A DNA stretch of 64,000 nt, from NCBI RefSeq assembly GCF_001577835.2, contig NC_029519.1, forward strand, positions 31,186,539 to 31,250,538, in the 5' to 3' direction. The translations under genes and the position numbers were made by a program. The notes beneath the pieces were generated by a model. The model saw nothing but the letters and a program-made list of their open reading frames with translations. It was not told the DNA's origin and searched no databases. Below, in pieces: positions 49,652 through 62,366 of the stretch. This DNA comes from Coturnix japonica (lineage: Eukaryota > Chordata > Aves > Galliformes > Phasianidae). Position 1 is the stretch's first letter. Each line of letters begins with the position of its first letter.

Positions 49652-52600
49652 CTACATTTAAAACATGGAGAGAAAAAAAAGTAATAAAGTGTCAGATCAA
49701 CTTCTTGCCTTCTCATTTATTCCAAAGCACTTCTTTCCTCCCCACACAGTGGATAATGACTATAAATGCATGTAGAAGTAAGAGGAGGCCAAAAGGGATT
49801 GGGTAGTATCAAGACACAGAAATGAAATGGTAATTCTATTATGCATTTTGTTTTTGGCAGATAATTCACCCTCCTAATCCTTTATTTCATTTTATAGTTT
49901 TTACTCTTCTCATATTACATTTCAAAGTGGCCAAAGGAGGAAGAACAACTATAAGTTATTGCATGTTGTTGTCTTTTTTCCTACAGTTTTAGAACCTAAT
50001 GATATTGGGAAGCATTTTTCCCTTAATGATTCATATTTTTATATCCTTTATTATGTCGAGTAGCACCTTACTCTATGCAGTATACTTATGACACATGACA
50101 CAACTTCTTACATTCTTTCTTAGAGATCTGTTATTGACCATTAAAGAAGCATTTCTATCCACCTCTCCCACCTCTCCACCATCCCTGTAGGGGTTATTAA
50201 TGCAGAAGGTCACATAGAAGAAGTAACAGTTTTACCAGAACAAAGACTGCTAGAGTTCATCCTAAACTGTAAGAAAATTGATATGAAAACCAGAAGATGA
50301 TCTCATTGGAACTATTCTGACTGAACTAATTTATAGCAGTTACCAATCTAGACAGAAATGTACTAGAAAAACCCTAACAAACTCAGGAAGGGAATCACTA
50401 AAAAAACAAGCAGTCCTGAGGCTAGTAGTGTGGAAAGAAATACAAAATTAAGTCTGTCACAAACAACACTAATGAGGTAATTCTTCAAATTTCGTAATTT
50501 ATAGGATAGTTACGCTAAATTAAATTTAGGATGTAGATAAAAACAAATAAAAGAGCAACTAAACTGGAAATTCACCTCTGCCAGTTTAACAGAAAATACA
50601 AAATAATATGCAAAAAAGTGGCATTAAAACATCATTACCTTACCACAGTATTTGTCATGCTCCCTTGATGATTCCCAATGACTACCTTAATTTAACAGGA
50701 GATGAAGGGCATGGAGTGAGCACTACATACTGAAGAAATAGTATTTTCACTGCGAGAACTGGATTTAAGACTTTTTCTTTCCTTTGATAAACAACTATTT
50801 GGAATAAACATGAGGGAAGATTAAATAGAAAGGTGTGTGCATTAATCTTCGCTGTTATGATAAGTAGCTCAGCACTGGAAATCACTTCCCAGGGCTCTTT
50901 AAAATGTGTGGTGGTTGGGCAGAAATATTTGGAACAAATTCCTAGTATACACGGTCATACAGCACATTTGAACTTGATTAACTATCTTTATTGCATATTT
51001 CTGTAGTTGGACAGATTCATAAAGTGCTACAAGACTTCAAGGATACACTGAGACTGATGAAGTAAATGCAAAATTTCAGACTGAAGCTGAAAATGCTTAG
51101 CTCATGACCAAAATTTCTCTAACATTATAACTGAATTCAATTAATTTCTTTGCTCTTTTTGATACTTCCTAATTGTTATCCTTTCCTTTGGTCTTCTTTC
51201 ATTAGCTTCTTCATACAAACATTTTGTACATCATAGTCCCATAGTATTCAGTAGTACTAACAACTCTACAATGTTAAAATTCTGCAAACACAGCAAAAAG
51301 AAGATAAGCCTTGCACACCTCAATTTCAGACACAGTATCAAATTCCCAAATTCCTTTTCTTTCTCACATTGTCCACACTTCAGATGGAATTTTTAGATGA
51401 TCACCCTTTCACAATCTCATGCTCTCACACAGCTTTTACCACTGACTTTCAGACTTTGCTCTCTCCTTCAGCTGGTACTCCCTTTCACCATTGCCCCTCA
51501 GGGATCAGCAAAAGGGTATAGGCTATTTACCGCATACCAAGCTCTCTCTGGGGTGTAACCAGTTGACCTCAGTCATGCTCCATTCTTAGTTTGCTACATC
51601 TATCCATGCACCAACAGTGACTCTATCTACCAGAAACCTCGTTCTTCCTCAGTTTGGTCATATCTTTGCTTTGGTGCCCTTGCCTGTATATTCACATCTT
51701 TCACCCTCATCTTCTAGGCACATCACAGGGAGAATTTATTTCTATTATGTAAATTCTCTTCTCATGCTCTTATTTCAGACTGCTATATAAGAGTGACCAG
51801 CATCAGTTAGCAGCTCTACTGACTGGTTTTCCTATCTGAGAAAAGTTACAATCGGATATGACTGTTTTCCTGGCAGAGAAGCATACAGTCTTTTGGTGAA
51901 ATTCTCATATATATCCCAGCATAAAAAGATCATATTTACAGCAAGTCACCAGTGTAACATGAAAGGTCCAGTATGAAGACATACCTTGCAGCTTTTTCAA
52001 GCATGAAACTATCAGAAAATAACAGGACTACTTACAGTTCTACTCTGGTTTATCAAAATGCTCAGACTCCTGAGATTATTTGATGTGCAATATTTAATTT
52101 CTAAAGCATATTTTTAACAGTAATTTATGCCTGGTTACTTCTCTGAAAAGTAGACTCAATTCCTATCAGCTTTGACTGAAATAGCTAAACTACGTGTGTG
52201 ATATGCAAATAGTTAAGCTGCCTCATCTAATGCATCAGATCTAAGGGCCTTCAGCTCCTGTTTGCTCTCATTCTTTTATTCCAAAATACCATTCAATTTC
52301 TGCTCTCTATCATCAAACAACAGCTTTGGCTAACAACTGGTACATCAAGTGAAAGTGTGCCCCAAATTATCCCAGTGGCTGCACAAGGCAGAAAAAAATG
52401 TAGTTGAATGTTATCTGTGGCAGGAAAACACACAGCAAGTGAAACTGCTAGCACTGTTAGTAATGACAAGGCAAAAGATTTGCCAGCAGAACTTATATAT
52501 ATCATATAATGCTTGTTTTTAGGAACCTCTGAACCACCTGCCAGGGTTACAGATACACAGTCCCTCAAAGAGACAGAATGTATCATCTTCCCAACTTTCT

Positions 52601-54376
52601 TTATCCAATTCCAATGGCAAGTTCAAGATGGAGAACTATGTATGGCTTCAGATAGAAGAACCAACAGCACTAGTAAAATACAGAGTAAAATACAACATCA
52701 GTGTTTTTCAAATTCACAAACCATACTAAACCAAGAAAGGAACTCTGCTAGTAAGGACTTGTCACCTTTGTAACCCAAACACTACATCTCGATGTCACTG
52801 CAGTTCAGACAAGAATGCTGTCACTAAAGGTCACATCTGCTATATTTAACTATAAAACACAGGTGACCACATCAGTTTTAATGGCTGCTCTCTCTGCTTC
52901 TCACCTATTTTCTCTGAATTTAGGACATCACAGAAATAAACAACCTCCCCCAGTAACACAGAGCTGCTTACAGTACACGTTATATCATTATTTATTTCCT
53001 TTAAAACAAAGAAATGCAATTTTACTTTCTTGTGATCAATACTTTCATGTCTCAATTCAATTATAGAGGAGGAAAGCCACCTTTCAGAGCAATGTTCATC
53101 TTATTATGATTTTCTTTTTTTTCTTGAAGCTGCCCCCTGTCTTTTTTAAATCATACAGAAGAACAATTCCAGAGGGAAAGCTTTTAGTAGAAAATGTGAA
53201 AAGCTAAACATTAAGCTTCTGAAAGGTGAAATCAATTTTGAAATGGGGAATTTGAGCTTTTTGCAGGCATGGTATTAAAAGAACGGCGAGGTGAATGTCT
53301 GCCTGTACCCCTGAGGCCTCCCTGAAGAATAAGCAGGTGTCTGTCTGTATCTTTTTTTGAAATAAAGACATTCTGGAAGAGACTTACACTTCAGCATCCT
53401 CCAGTCTTGTGCTCTCAGATCTGGAATCATATAATTTAGGAATTCTTCCCTTGACAAAGCTTTGTGATTATCAGTCTTGGATAGTCCAAGACCTACATGC
53501 CATCAGGCAGCCTTGCCAGCCCTCATTCACTTTCCCCAGGAACAAGGGCCTCTCTCCCCAAACTTGCTGTGCTCAAGCAACTTAATGCCACTTTGTAAAT
53601 GAAGGTGAGAGAGCAGCATGCCATGGTAGAATTGTATATCTTCATGAACATGAACACCAGTTCTAAATTGAGGAACAGATACAACTGCTATACAAAAGCA
53701 GTAAAATAAAGATATGAAGTAGAACTTGTTACATTATTTACTGCAATGGCTCCGAATGATTGACACCTCCTTCACCGTAGAGGAAAGCCCTGATAAAGCA
53801 GCATGCATGACAGTGCTAACTAACCCACATCTGCAATAGAATATTAAGCTAGTATTAAGAAAGCCTCCCCTTTCTTTTTGTAAGCTGGGAAAAAATAAAG
53901 GGTTTTCTCTTATTTCATTTCTTTTGGTTAAAATCATGCCCTCTTCCTTCCCTTAACTCTTGTAACACTCTTGTGCTAGAAGTGGAAAAATTGTTTAGGA
54001 CTGTATATGCTTGGAAAACAAATCAAGTAGTCTGCTCATACTCCCACATTTCGGGCAGCACTGGGTAGCAAAACGGTAACACCTGATCTTCTCAGTGATG
54101 TGTCTTTGAATGTTAATTTTGTTTCATCACAAATAAATGAAATATTTTATCTAAAGTCACAGACAAAAGCAATTTTAAATGGAAGCAATGTAATTGTAAC
54201 CCAACCTAACAGTAGATGTAAGCATTATAATTTATTATCTCCCTGGTTATCAGCACATTTTCTCTTTCCATTATAAATTCTGAAAAAGTGTAACAATCAC
54301 ATACAGCCTCATAATTACTGGAGAGTAATTCCACCTTAAACAGTTCTGTGCTCTGAGATAACTAAAGCAGAGTAGC

Positions 54377-54701
54377 TGTATGGCAGGAAATAAGCATATA
54401 TGGCTGCTTCTGAGCAGCTTTCAGATAACCCAAGGAAGGTATCAGCCACAGTCGAATAATAACGAAGGAATAGCTTAACCCCAATCACAAGATATGGGCC
54501 CACCAGAAAACTCACAGAAAAAAAGTAGTTTCTGAGTAGAAATAATTCCCTTGTGGCTACCAGCCTGCAAATGAGATTAGGGAGGAGTGGACCCTGGTTA
54601 CGCAGGTGAATTGCTCACGCCTGTGTTCCCAGGGGTGGCCTATGCTTCTTCACCAGGTGCTCAATCACTGGTTCAGGCTGTGACCTAATTGCTCTCATAC
54701 A
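54377..54701 (-). mobile_element. Solo LTR, same family (copy 4)
   Basis: This non-coding fossil LTR is related to the copies at 6393, 10859 and 36397. The right half shows it best: 'tgcaaatgagatta', then 'cccaggggtgg', 'caccaggtgctcaatcactg', 'gttcaggctgtgacctaatt' and the terminal CA at 54701. The left end is set by length and a TGTATGG start and is less sure. Flanks agtag and agtac are a possible decayed target-site duplication. It is more diverged than copies 1 and 3, so probably an older insertion. It lies in the SNCA intron in the same orientation as the gene, with no internal viral sequence beside it. Confidence 0.6.
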
Positions 54702-54774
54702 AGTACCCAAGTGTCAGCTCCTCTAATGCTTATACCGTCAAGTGATCACCACTTTGGAAATCAGTCTCACTGTT

Positions 54775-54960
54775 CACTGAGGTGGGAAGGCACCTCTGGA
54801 GGTTATCTAGTCCATATCCCTCCTCACAGGGCTGCTCAGGTGCCTGGTCAGGTTTTGACTATCCCTACAACCTAAGTAAGCAGGGCTGCCTTAAGTCCTT
54901 ACCACTGGTAACTGAATTTCCTTCCTGCCCATGCCCATCTCATTTTGGTATTATGCGCTT
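54775..54960 (-). mobile_element. CR1 LINE, 3' fragment
   Basis: 'ggtgggaaggcacctctggagg' followed by 'ttatctagtccatatccc', 'gctgctcaggtgcctggtcagg' and 'ttttgactatccctacaacc' is the reverse complement of the CR1 3' UTR and the end of ORF2. It is moderately diverged and its inner limit is uncertain. It lies about 75 bp from the LTR ending at 54701. Confidence 0.7.
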
Positions 54961-57374
54961 GCAAGATCTTCACTCACATAATTTTCATTACATAGTTAAT
55001 AAGAAAAAACTGGAGATTCCCAAATGAAAGATTATCTTTTGTATACCCTCCAGGGCAGCTGTTTTGCCTGCTGTCCAAATGTATCTCTTATTACAAGATG
55101 AACTGCAACTTTCTCTGCTAGTGGGGTTAAAATTCCTCTTTGAAAAGGAAATCATTTATATTTTTTTCTTTTCCACCAAATGTCAGCTTACTTTAGGGGC
55201 TGGGTACGGGGGCTAAGTGAACCAGTAACTGCTGTTTCCATTTGATGACTTGTCTTTTACAACTATTCTGACCATAAAGCTCCACTTACCTGAAGGGTGA
55301 AAAATCATTTAACAAAACAGCAAATTGCAAACCATGTGCATAAGAAATAGGTATTAAAATGGCATTAATTCATTTGCTTTCTAAATCCTAATGTATTCAT
55401 GGTGTGAAACTGATGGGTCATAACTGAGTTGTCAGGTCAGTTTAGGATGCCCTAAAGCCCCTGCCTGTTGGCTGCAACAGCCAATGCTGCGCATAGCTGG
55501 AAGTCCCAGCAGTGAATGAGAAAGCACTAGAGGCAGTCTGGTGATTTTATTCCAGTGACAGTGGGACACGAAGAGCAAACATACCACTGTGCTGCCTAGA
55601 AAGAAATAAATGCTTTTAATTATCCCTATGCTAAACATCTAGGTGAAGAAAATGTGGAGAAAGCAGCATGCTTGCATGCAGCCTGAGTGTGAAGGAATGT
55701 GTCTGTACCAGTTCATCACTCAGAATACTGAGAAGGAACTGCTACTCTTCTCCTTAAGCAAATAATGTGAGTGAAGAAGAGAGGTTCAATTAAACAAATA
55801 AATGTCAGAGCAATAGCAGGAGTCCAATGTTTTCATGCTCTTCAGCTGGGAATGACAAATAAGTGAAAACAGTAAAGACTGAGGCCTATGGAGAGAAGAA
55901 ACGTGATGACTGCCTAAATGTAGTTACACATCCATCGTGATACCTGCAAGTGAGTGTAAACACCATTTACAAAAGTTAATGTACTGCTGCAAATTCCTAA
56001 AATCAAATTTCAATACAACACAAAATGTGTATGTTTTATTTCTTCCTCTTAAAATCCCCCATTTGTAAAGATGGGGCTGAGCCCATTTCAGAATACAACA
56101 CGAATGTTTTTGTGAGCAAATTTCCTAAACCCCAGATCTGTGTTTTGCATTAAATAGGCTCATAAAGTTGCCAAGTTAGAAGTGCTGATATTTTGTTACT
56201 TGCTAAGAAATGTCGTGGTTGACAAGGAAGGAGCTGCCCATCACCCAGGTCAGACCAGCAAGTGACACCCATTCAAAAGTGACAGACAGTACATTAGTTA
56301 CACATGACTTGAAATAACCAGTTGCATGGGGCTGACTCAGTGTGCTATTAGCAATGCATGCAATTGCATCCAGAACATGCAATACTCCCAGCTTTATCCT
56401 CTTCAGCCTTGAAACGTTCAGAACTCCACTGACAATATCTAGCATTGCCAGTGAGAACTCCACTGCCAGGGAAAGAAAAAGCAAGGGCTTTCCTTTTTTA
56501 GCAGCAGGAATGCTGGCTAGCTAAATATGAGATCTGGGAGCACCGTGCACAGCTGTGGGAAAGCCCCAAACTCTCAGAATGACTGGGGTCACTCTGGCCT
56601 TGTGAAAGCTGCACAGTTCAAAACTCCCAGCAACATCATTGAAGTGAAGGCTGGGAGGAATGAACATGTCAGATTTTTTCCACTTCCTTAAAACCTGCAT
56701 ATTCTCATTGTTAGTGCCACTGCTTTGAGCCCTTTTTACTTAAGTAACAGAGGGAAAGATTAGAGGCTGTGAGATGAGCCCTTGCTGACTTCTGTTTCTT
56801 TCCACGTAACACAGCCTAACAGGTTCCTCGCTGCAAGTGTCATGTGCCCCCCAAAACGAACTCAGACAGAGGTGCCTGCACTCTCTTCTGAGCCCTGTGG
56901 GACTGAGACTGCTTTGCATCACTGCTCACACAGTAAGACAACAGAAATCCCTGAGGCTTTACTGAATGGAAATGAGGGACTGGTATTTTGGGAAAGAGCC
57001 AACTTGCACTCATCTTTGCAAGGAAAAGGAAAAAGTCTGGAGCTGAAATACAGAACACTCAGCTGAGCTCAATGGCTAGAGAAATACCCCAGTAAAAACA
57101 ACTGTTTGAAGCCAGAAAGAGAAAATGGAAAAATGAATTCAAACCAAAATCAAAACAAATAGTATCAAACTACTTTTTTTTTCTCCTGATTCAGTATAAT
57201 TTTCCTAGTGGATGTCAGGTAACTTTATTTTACTAAAGGCTTTGCTGTGTCACAGTTGACATTCTCCTGAACAAGGTAGAGAAGCATAGGTCAATAAAAA
57301 CATTTGAGTGATTGTAAATAGCTGTGTTGATAACAGATATTCAAGCATTCCCAAAATGGAAGTCTCTCTACCAT

Positions 57375-57870
57375 ATATTTTCACAGACACCCCATGTTCA
57401 ATAGCACTAACATATTCACTAAGGATTTGGAAGAAATACTAAAGCCTGTACTTACTGTATGTTTGCACTTCAGCATTACAGAGGGATAATAAACATCCTA
57501 AAATTATTTTAGTGGTCTTACTAAAATTCAAAATTATCAGGACAAAATTGAACAAGTGACTGAAATAGGTAAGATGCTGTACTTAGGCACTCACCAAATC
57601 AAAAGAGAGAAAAGAATTATGAAGTCAAAGAATAACATTAGCCAGCAATGTCACAGTTACTGCAAGAAGGGCAGACCATCCTCTCAAGTCTTAACAAGGC
57701 CTGGGGGGTAACTGGCTAGGACAATTACCAGCATGCCTCCTGAATACAGACTGCAGGCTACACTATGCATGTTAAGAAGGATGCTGGGAGATCCCCAAGG
57801 AGAACAGCAGGAATGATCATGTCCTAGAATAGAGAGGAGAGACTAAGGGACCTGTCAGGAAAATAGAAGT
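57375..57870 (+). mobile_element. Old CR1 LINE, reverse-transcriptase part
   Basis: Several blocks match the plus-strand order of CR1 ORF2 as I remember it. These are 'aagatgctgtacttaggcac', then 'ccagcaatgtcacagttactgcaagaagggc', 'cacta..catgttaagaaggatgctggga', 'aatgatcatgtcctagaatagagaggagagactaaggga'. The last corresponds to 'ggaacacatgacttatgaggagaggctgaggga'. The frame is lost and a large part between the blocks is missing, so it is an old copy. It ends just before the region represented by the younger copy at 60253-60697. Confidence 0.55.
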
Positions 57871-60161
57871 GAACTAGGTTCGTATAATCCTAAAGGAATC
57901 ACTTTAATTAGAAGCATTTAAGAGGTTGGTGTGCTGTAGGAGCTCTATGGGATTAGCTAAACCCATCTGACCCCTGATGCTGTGGAGTATTCTGAGATCT
58001 GTATGAATTTATCAGGAATGACCTCCAAGTGTGACACCTGAGCTTTATCTTCATTAAATGAAATGAGAACATAACAGTAAATAATATTGATTGATCACAT
58101 TAACTACAGCAATGACTTTGCAGCCAGCATTGAAATGAGCAACTATGTTCAGATGTGCCTCTTGTCAGAATTTATTTAATGTTGGTAAGGATTATTTAAA
58201 ATAGCACAGTCCCAGTCCATGCTTCAAAGTTATACCTTATTTAAGACCACTTGAAGACCACAATCGCATTCCAACATCCCATAAATTTTTAGTGCAGATA
58301 AATTCCACAAATAATTGCACACGTTCCTTAAGCACACACCCTCTTTACAAAGAATAAATTAAATGAGAAAATAAGTTCATTTTAACAAGGTTTCTACCTC
58401 ATACAGGTATTATTAAAATAAATAATAACTGTGTTATCTGAAAGAAAAAATGTAATTGTTTGTCTACAAAAAGTCCCCTATACTGAGCTGCAGAACCAGC
58501 AGCCCACTAGCACTGTGGACAACACTAGCTTTGACTGTTACACGTTGCCCTGCAGACAGTATACGTTTCAATTCTGCATCACATACATTCTGTATCAGTG
58601 TTTTCACTGAACAATTCCAGTGACATACACCAAACGATCTTTGCATGTACCCTTCAACTCAAACTATTCCATTCTAACTTGATGCATTTCCAAACTTCAT
58701 ATTAAAAAACAACAAAAAATGCAAATAAAAATATAAATAAGTATAAACGTACACACACAGGCATACACACAAGCATGTATGTACTTATGAGAGCAGGTAC
58801 AGAGATGAATAAAATCCCATTTGCTTTCCATCTAGTTGGATCTTTCCAAAATGCAAATTATTATAAATGCAGGATTAAATGCTGATATGCTTATGCATGT
58901 CACATGGTACCTCTTTTCAGATTAAGTCCCGCTGAAATATGAGGAAATGGTGAAATGAGGAACATAGGTGAGATAGGTTATCACAAGCCTCCCAGTGGGG
59001 GTCCCTCTCATCCAAGCTGACTTTAGAAGTCTGCAATGTCTGTGTAAAAACAGTCACAACAGTCTCTCTACAGCTAAAAGAGACAGACAGGCAGTTTCAG
59101 GGCGCAGGATGGGACCCTGGTGTCCACTCTGGAAGGAACATCTCAGATCTAGTACGGATCTGTTCTGAAACAGAACATATCTAAGGAAAGAGGAAGAGGG
59201 TTCCGTTAGAGATGGAAAGAAGATAGAATATGAATAGGTAAGCAAATGCAACCAGCATTGACTCATTTGCTGTTAACTCTCCAGCAGGCTGAGAGGAGAA
59301 TTAATGACTGCATGGTCATGTTCAAATGTTTCACAAATGATTCACTGGATGCGCTGCTGCTGTATTGGTTACCTCTTAGGTAACTTCAGGGAGCATATTC
59401 TTTAAAGTGTTCCTTCAGCTCCAATGGATGACATCCCTTTGCCTAGCTGGGAAATTCTAAAATGCTTCCTCTTCAGAAAGAGCAAACCAGCAATTGCCCT
59501 GAGAAACACCATCAACAATTATTTTAACTATAAAGACTTAGGAGCATTTCCTGCAACTGTGATCTATTGAATGACAGATCAAACGTTACAAATGACTACA
59601 GAATTGGCCTGCATTGTAAAATTTGTATTCCTCAGATATCTCTCTTCATCTGAAAGAAAGCATAAAACTATTCAGAGCTTTCACTTGCATTGAGAAGGAT
59701 TACTTCCCAGCTCATTGGCACAAAACACAAACAAACTAAACTCTTATTTGTTTCCTGTAAAAGTAGGAACAATTCATTTTAGATAAGTAAAAAGTATTAA
59801 TTAATAAATCTTACTTAGAAAACCATAGCAGAGTCCTAAAGGACTAGATCCTAAATACACAGTAGCTGAGTATTTGTGGTTTCTTTTCCTTTGACTTTGT
59901 TACTGTTATCTCTGCTTTACCTTTTGGCTTAGACAAAGGAAAGATCAGACTGAATTCTCTTTACCTACAGAATGTATGAGAAAGGAGTTCAAGGTAAAGA
60001 TGACCTTTCCCAGACAATTTTTTTCTCTTACCTATGTCAGTAAAAGCCTGCTCATACACGTACCTCTGGAGAATAGCCTATCTCTATGAACATATTTTCA
60101 GACATCTGCTGTTCCAAAAGTGATACGTACTACATGAATTTTTACTACTTCTCCATATATA

Positions 60162-60232
60162 GAATATTTTCATAGTTGAAGTTTGGAAGGTCCAAATTTT
60201 CTAGGTCCAACCTCTGCTTCAAGTAGGTTCAC
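60162..60232 (-). mobile_element. Degenerate CR1 3' end (tentative)
   Basis: 'agaatattttcatagttgaag' then 'tttggaaggtcc' and 'ctaggtccaacctctgctt' resembles the reverse complement of an old CR1 tail (AATAGTTTGGGTTGGAAGGGACC and then CTAGTCCAACC). The younger CR1 begins about 20 bp further on in the opposite orientation, so the two may be a nested or adjacent insertion. Confidence 0.4.
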
Positions 60233-60252
60233 CTTTCTTTAAATCACTCTCA

Positions 60253-60697
60253 ACCGATGGGGGCTGGAGCACCTCCCCTATGAGGACAGGCTGAGGGAGT
60301 TGGGTTTGTTCAGCCTGGAGAAGAGAAGGTTGCGGGGTGACCTCACTGCAGCCTTTCAATACCTGAAGGGAACTTACTCCCAGGAGGGGAGTAAACTCTT
60401 CGAAAGGGCTGATAATAGCAGGACACGGGGAAATGGTTTTAAGTTAAAAGAGGGAAGATTTAGGTTGGATGTTAGGGGAAAGTTCTTTACTAGGAGAGTG
60501 GTTAGGCCCTGGAACAGGCTGCCCAGTGAGGTTGTGGATGCCCCGTCCTTGGAGGTGTTCAAGACCAGGTTGGACGGGGCCCTGGGCAACCTGATCTAGT
60601 AAAGGCTTATGTTTGGTGGCCCTGCCAGGCAGGGGGGTTGGAACTACATGATCCTTGAGGTCCCTTCCAACCCGGGTCATTCTGTGATTCTGTGATG
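60253..60697 (+). mobile_element. CR1 LINE, 5'-truncated, open ORF2 tail
   Basis: This is a 5'-truncated avian CR1. An open frame from about 60,258 to the TAG at 60597-60599 encodes the end of the CR1 ORF2 (endonuclease/reverse transcriptase) protein. Motifs are [84 protein letters not shown]. The 3'UTR ends in two ATTCTGTG units at about 60680-60697. It is the least diverged repeat in the window, so one of the youngest. The fragment lacks the catalytic reverse-transcriptase domain and is not mobile. It lies in SNCA intron 4, antisense to the gene. Confidence 0.92.
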
Positions 60698-62337
60698 TCT
60701 GGGAAAAGCCACCTTAAAAGCTTCTTGTGACAAAAATTCCATCGCATAACCATGATTGGTTCCTGCACTCAATCGCTGTTACCAGAAGTGTTTTACCTGG
60801 CGCCTAACTTTAATTCCTTTCACATTTATTCCTATTCCTACTGCCAGTATTTCTAGTACTATTTCCACTGAACACAACCCCTTTCTCTCTTAGCAGCTGT
60901 TTGATACAAGACAGACTGTCCTGACATCATCCAAAATTCAGGAATAAAGTCACTAATTCCAATGTGGTGTTTTTAAGTAGGCATTCTTTACTTATGACAT
61001 TGGATGCATGATGGGATATAATTTCCCTAACTATGCATACCTTGAACAAAAGACCTTCAGCTCATATATATTACTTGTGTTACATATACAAAAGGTTTCC
61101 CTGGTGAGTACATACTCAGTACTCTCTCCCAAAATCATTAACATAGGGTCTCACCTCCTTGCACATGTTCAGTCATTTGGGGGTGGGTGTCTCAAGACCC
61201 TCAGAGAAGAAGTAAGCAGTCTTCCTCTTCATGACCACAAATTGCTCTCCTCTTGGATTCTTTCCAAGTTGGCAGTTTTAGAGTGATATACTGGAGAGGG
61301 CACCCACACTGACTTAGATAACAATGATATACTGGGTTTCTTGAGTGGATAAAGGATGTACTGCTTAGCATCAGATCAAGTATGTTCTGTTTAGCATTAG
61401 CAAGTTTTGTGTGAGCAAGGATTGTTTAATTAAGGATATCACTGACTCCTTTCAGTCTCCTCTTTCCTGGACCGTACAGCCTGGTTCTGTTCATACAGCA
61501 CAGCTTGCTAACCTACTGAGCATCTGCTGCTCTGTCTCTCTGGTGCTTGTTTAGAGATGCACATAAGGTACTTCTTGCTGTAGTTGGGGTGCAGCTGCTT
61601 GGCATTTGGCATGGAGACAAGTAGGTCAGACACCACCCTGCAAGAGGAGGAGGAGGGCAAGCCCCACCCACATGTTAAGCAGGAAAACCACTATGTGGAT
61701 TGATGATCTCTTCAGCCACAGATAGGATTTCCAAAAAAGAACTGTTATTGGCACCATTCTGACCAGAAAGAGCCTTCTATAGATAAGCATTGCCAAAGCA
61801 TTGAAATTGAAAACTTCTCTTAAATAATCAAAGAAACATGAAAAATTAGTTGTCAGAACTGTTAGAATGACACTTTTCATCCAGTCATTCGTTATTATTA
61901 GCCACAGTGGTTCACTAAGATTTACCTTTTAGGCTGGGATCTCGGCACCTGGGGATGAACTGGTGTAAAAGTGCAGTGACACAGGAAAATGATCACCACA
62001 AATGGCTACAATTCACAAATATTAGTTGGTCACACAGCTACAAGGAGCGTAACAAGAGGGAAATATACTCTTCTCCACAGCTGCCATTATGGTTTGAAAG
62101 CAGGGACTCTAACCATAATACTGCCATCACCTTGCTAGTATTTAAACATGTGAGAGGAAAAAAAGTGATGCATGCTCTCCATACAGATGATGTACAAAAA
62201 GCAGTTGAGGCAAAACCTTATTTCTGTTCACTACATCCAGAACAACAGACAAAAACACATTGATGCCAGGAACTTTTGAGTGAAATATTACTAGTTCAGC
62301 AATTGCATTCATTATACCTTCCACTTTGAACATAAAC

Positions 62338-62366
62338 AGGAAAAAAAAAGGAAAAAAAAAAAAAAG
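62338..62366. repeat. A-rich tract
   Basis: Runs of A broken by two GG pairs over about 29 bp. No retroposed parent sequence is recognised upstream. Confidence 0.85.

Noticed and set aside
56203-56484. 93-codon hydrophobic ORF (-) inside SNCA intron 4
   Set aside because: It shows no synuclein features or other known domain. It is most likely a chance frame, and SNCA exon 4 should contain KTVEGAGN-type sequence, which is absent.
60300-60599. 99-codon ORF as a host gene
   Set aside because: It is the C-terminal end of the CR1 ORF2 protein within a truncated LINE, not a host gene.
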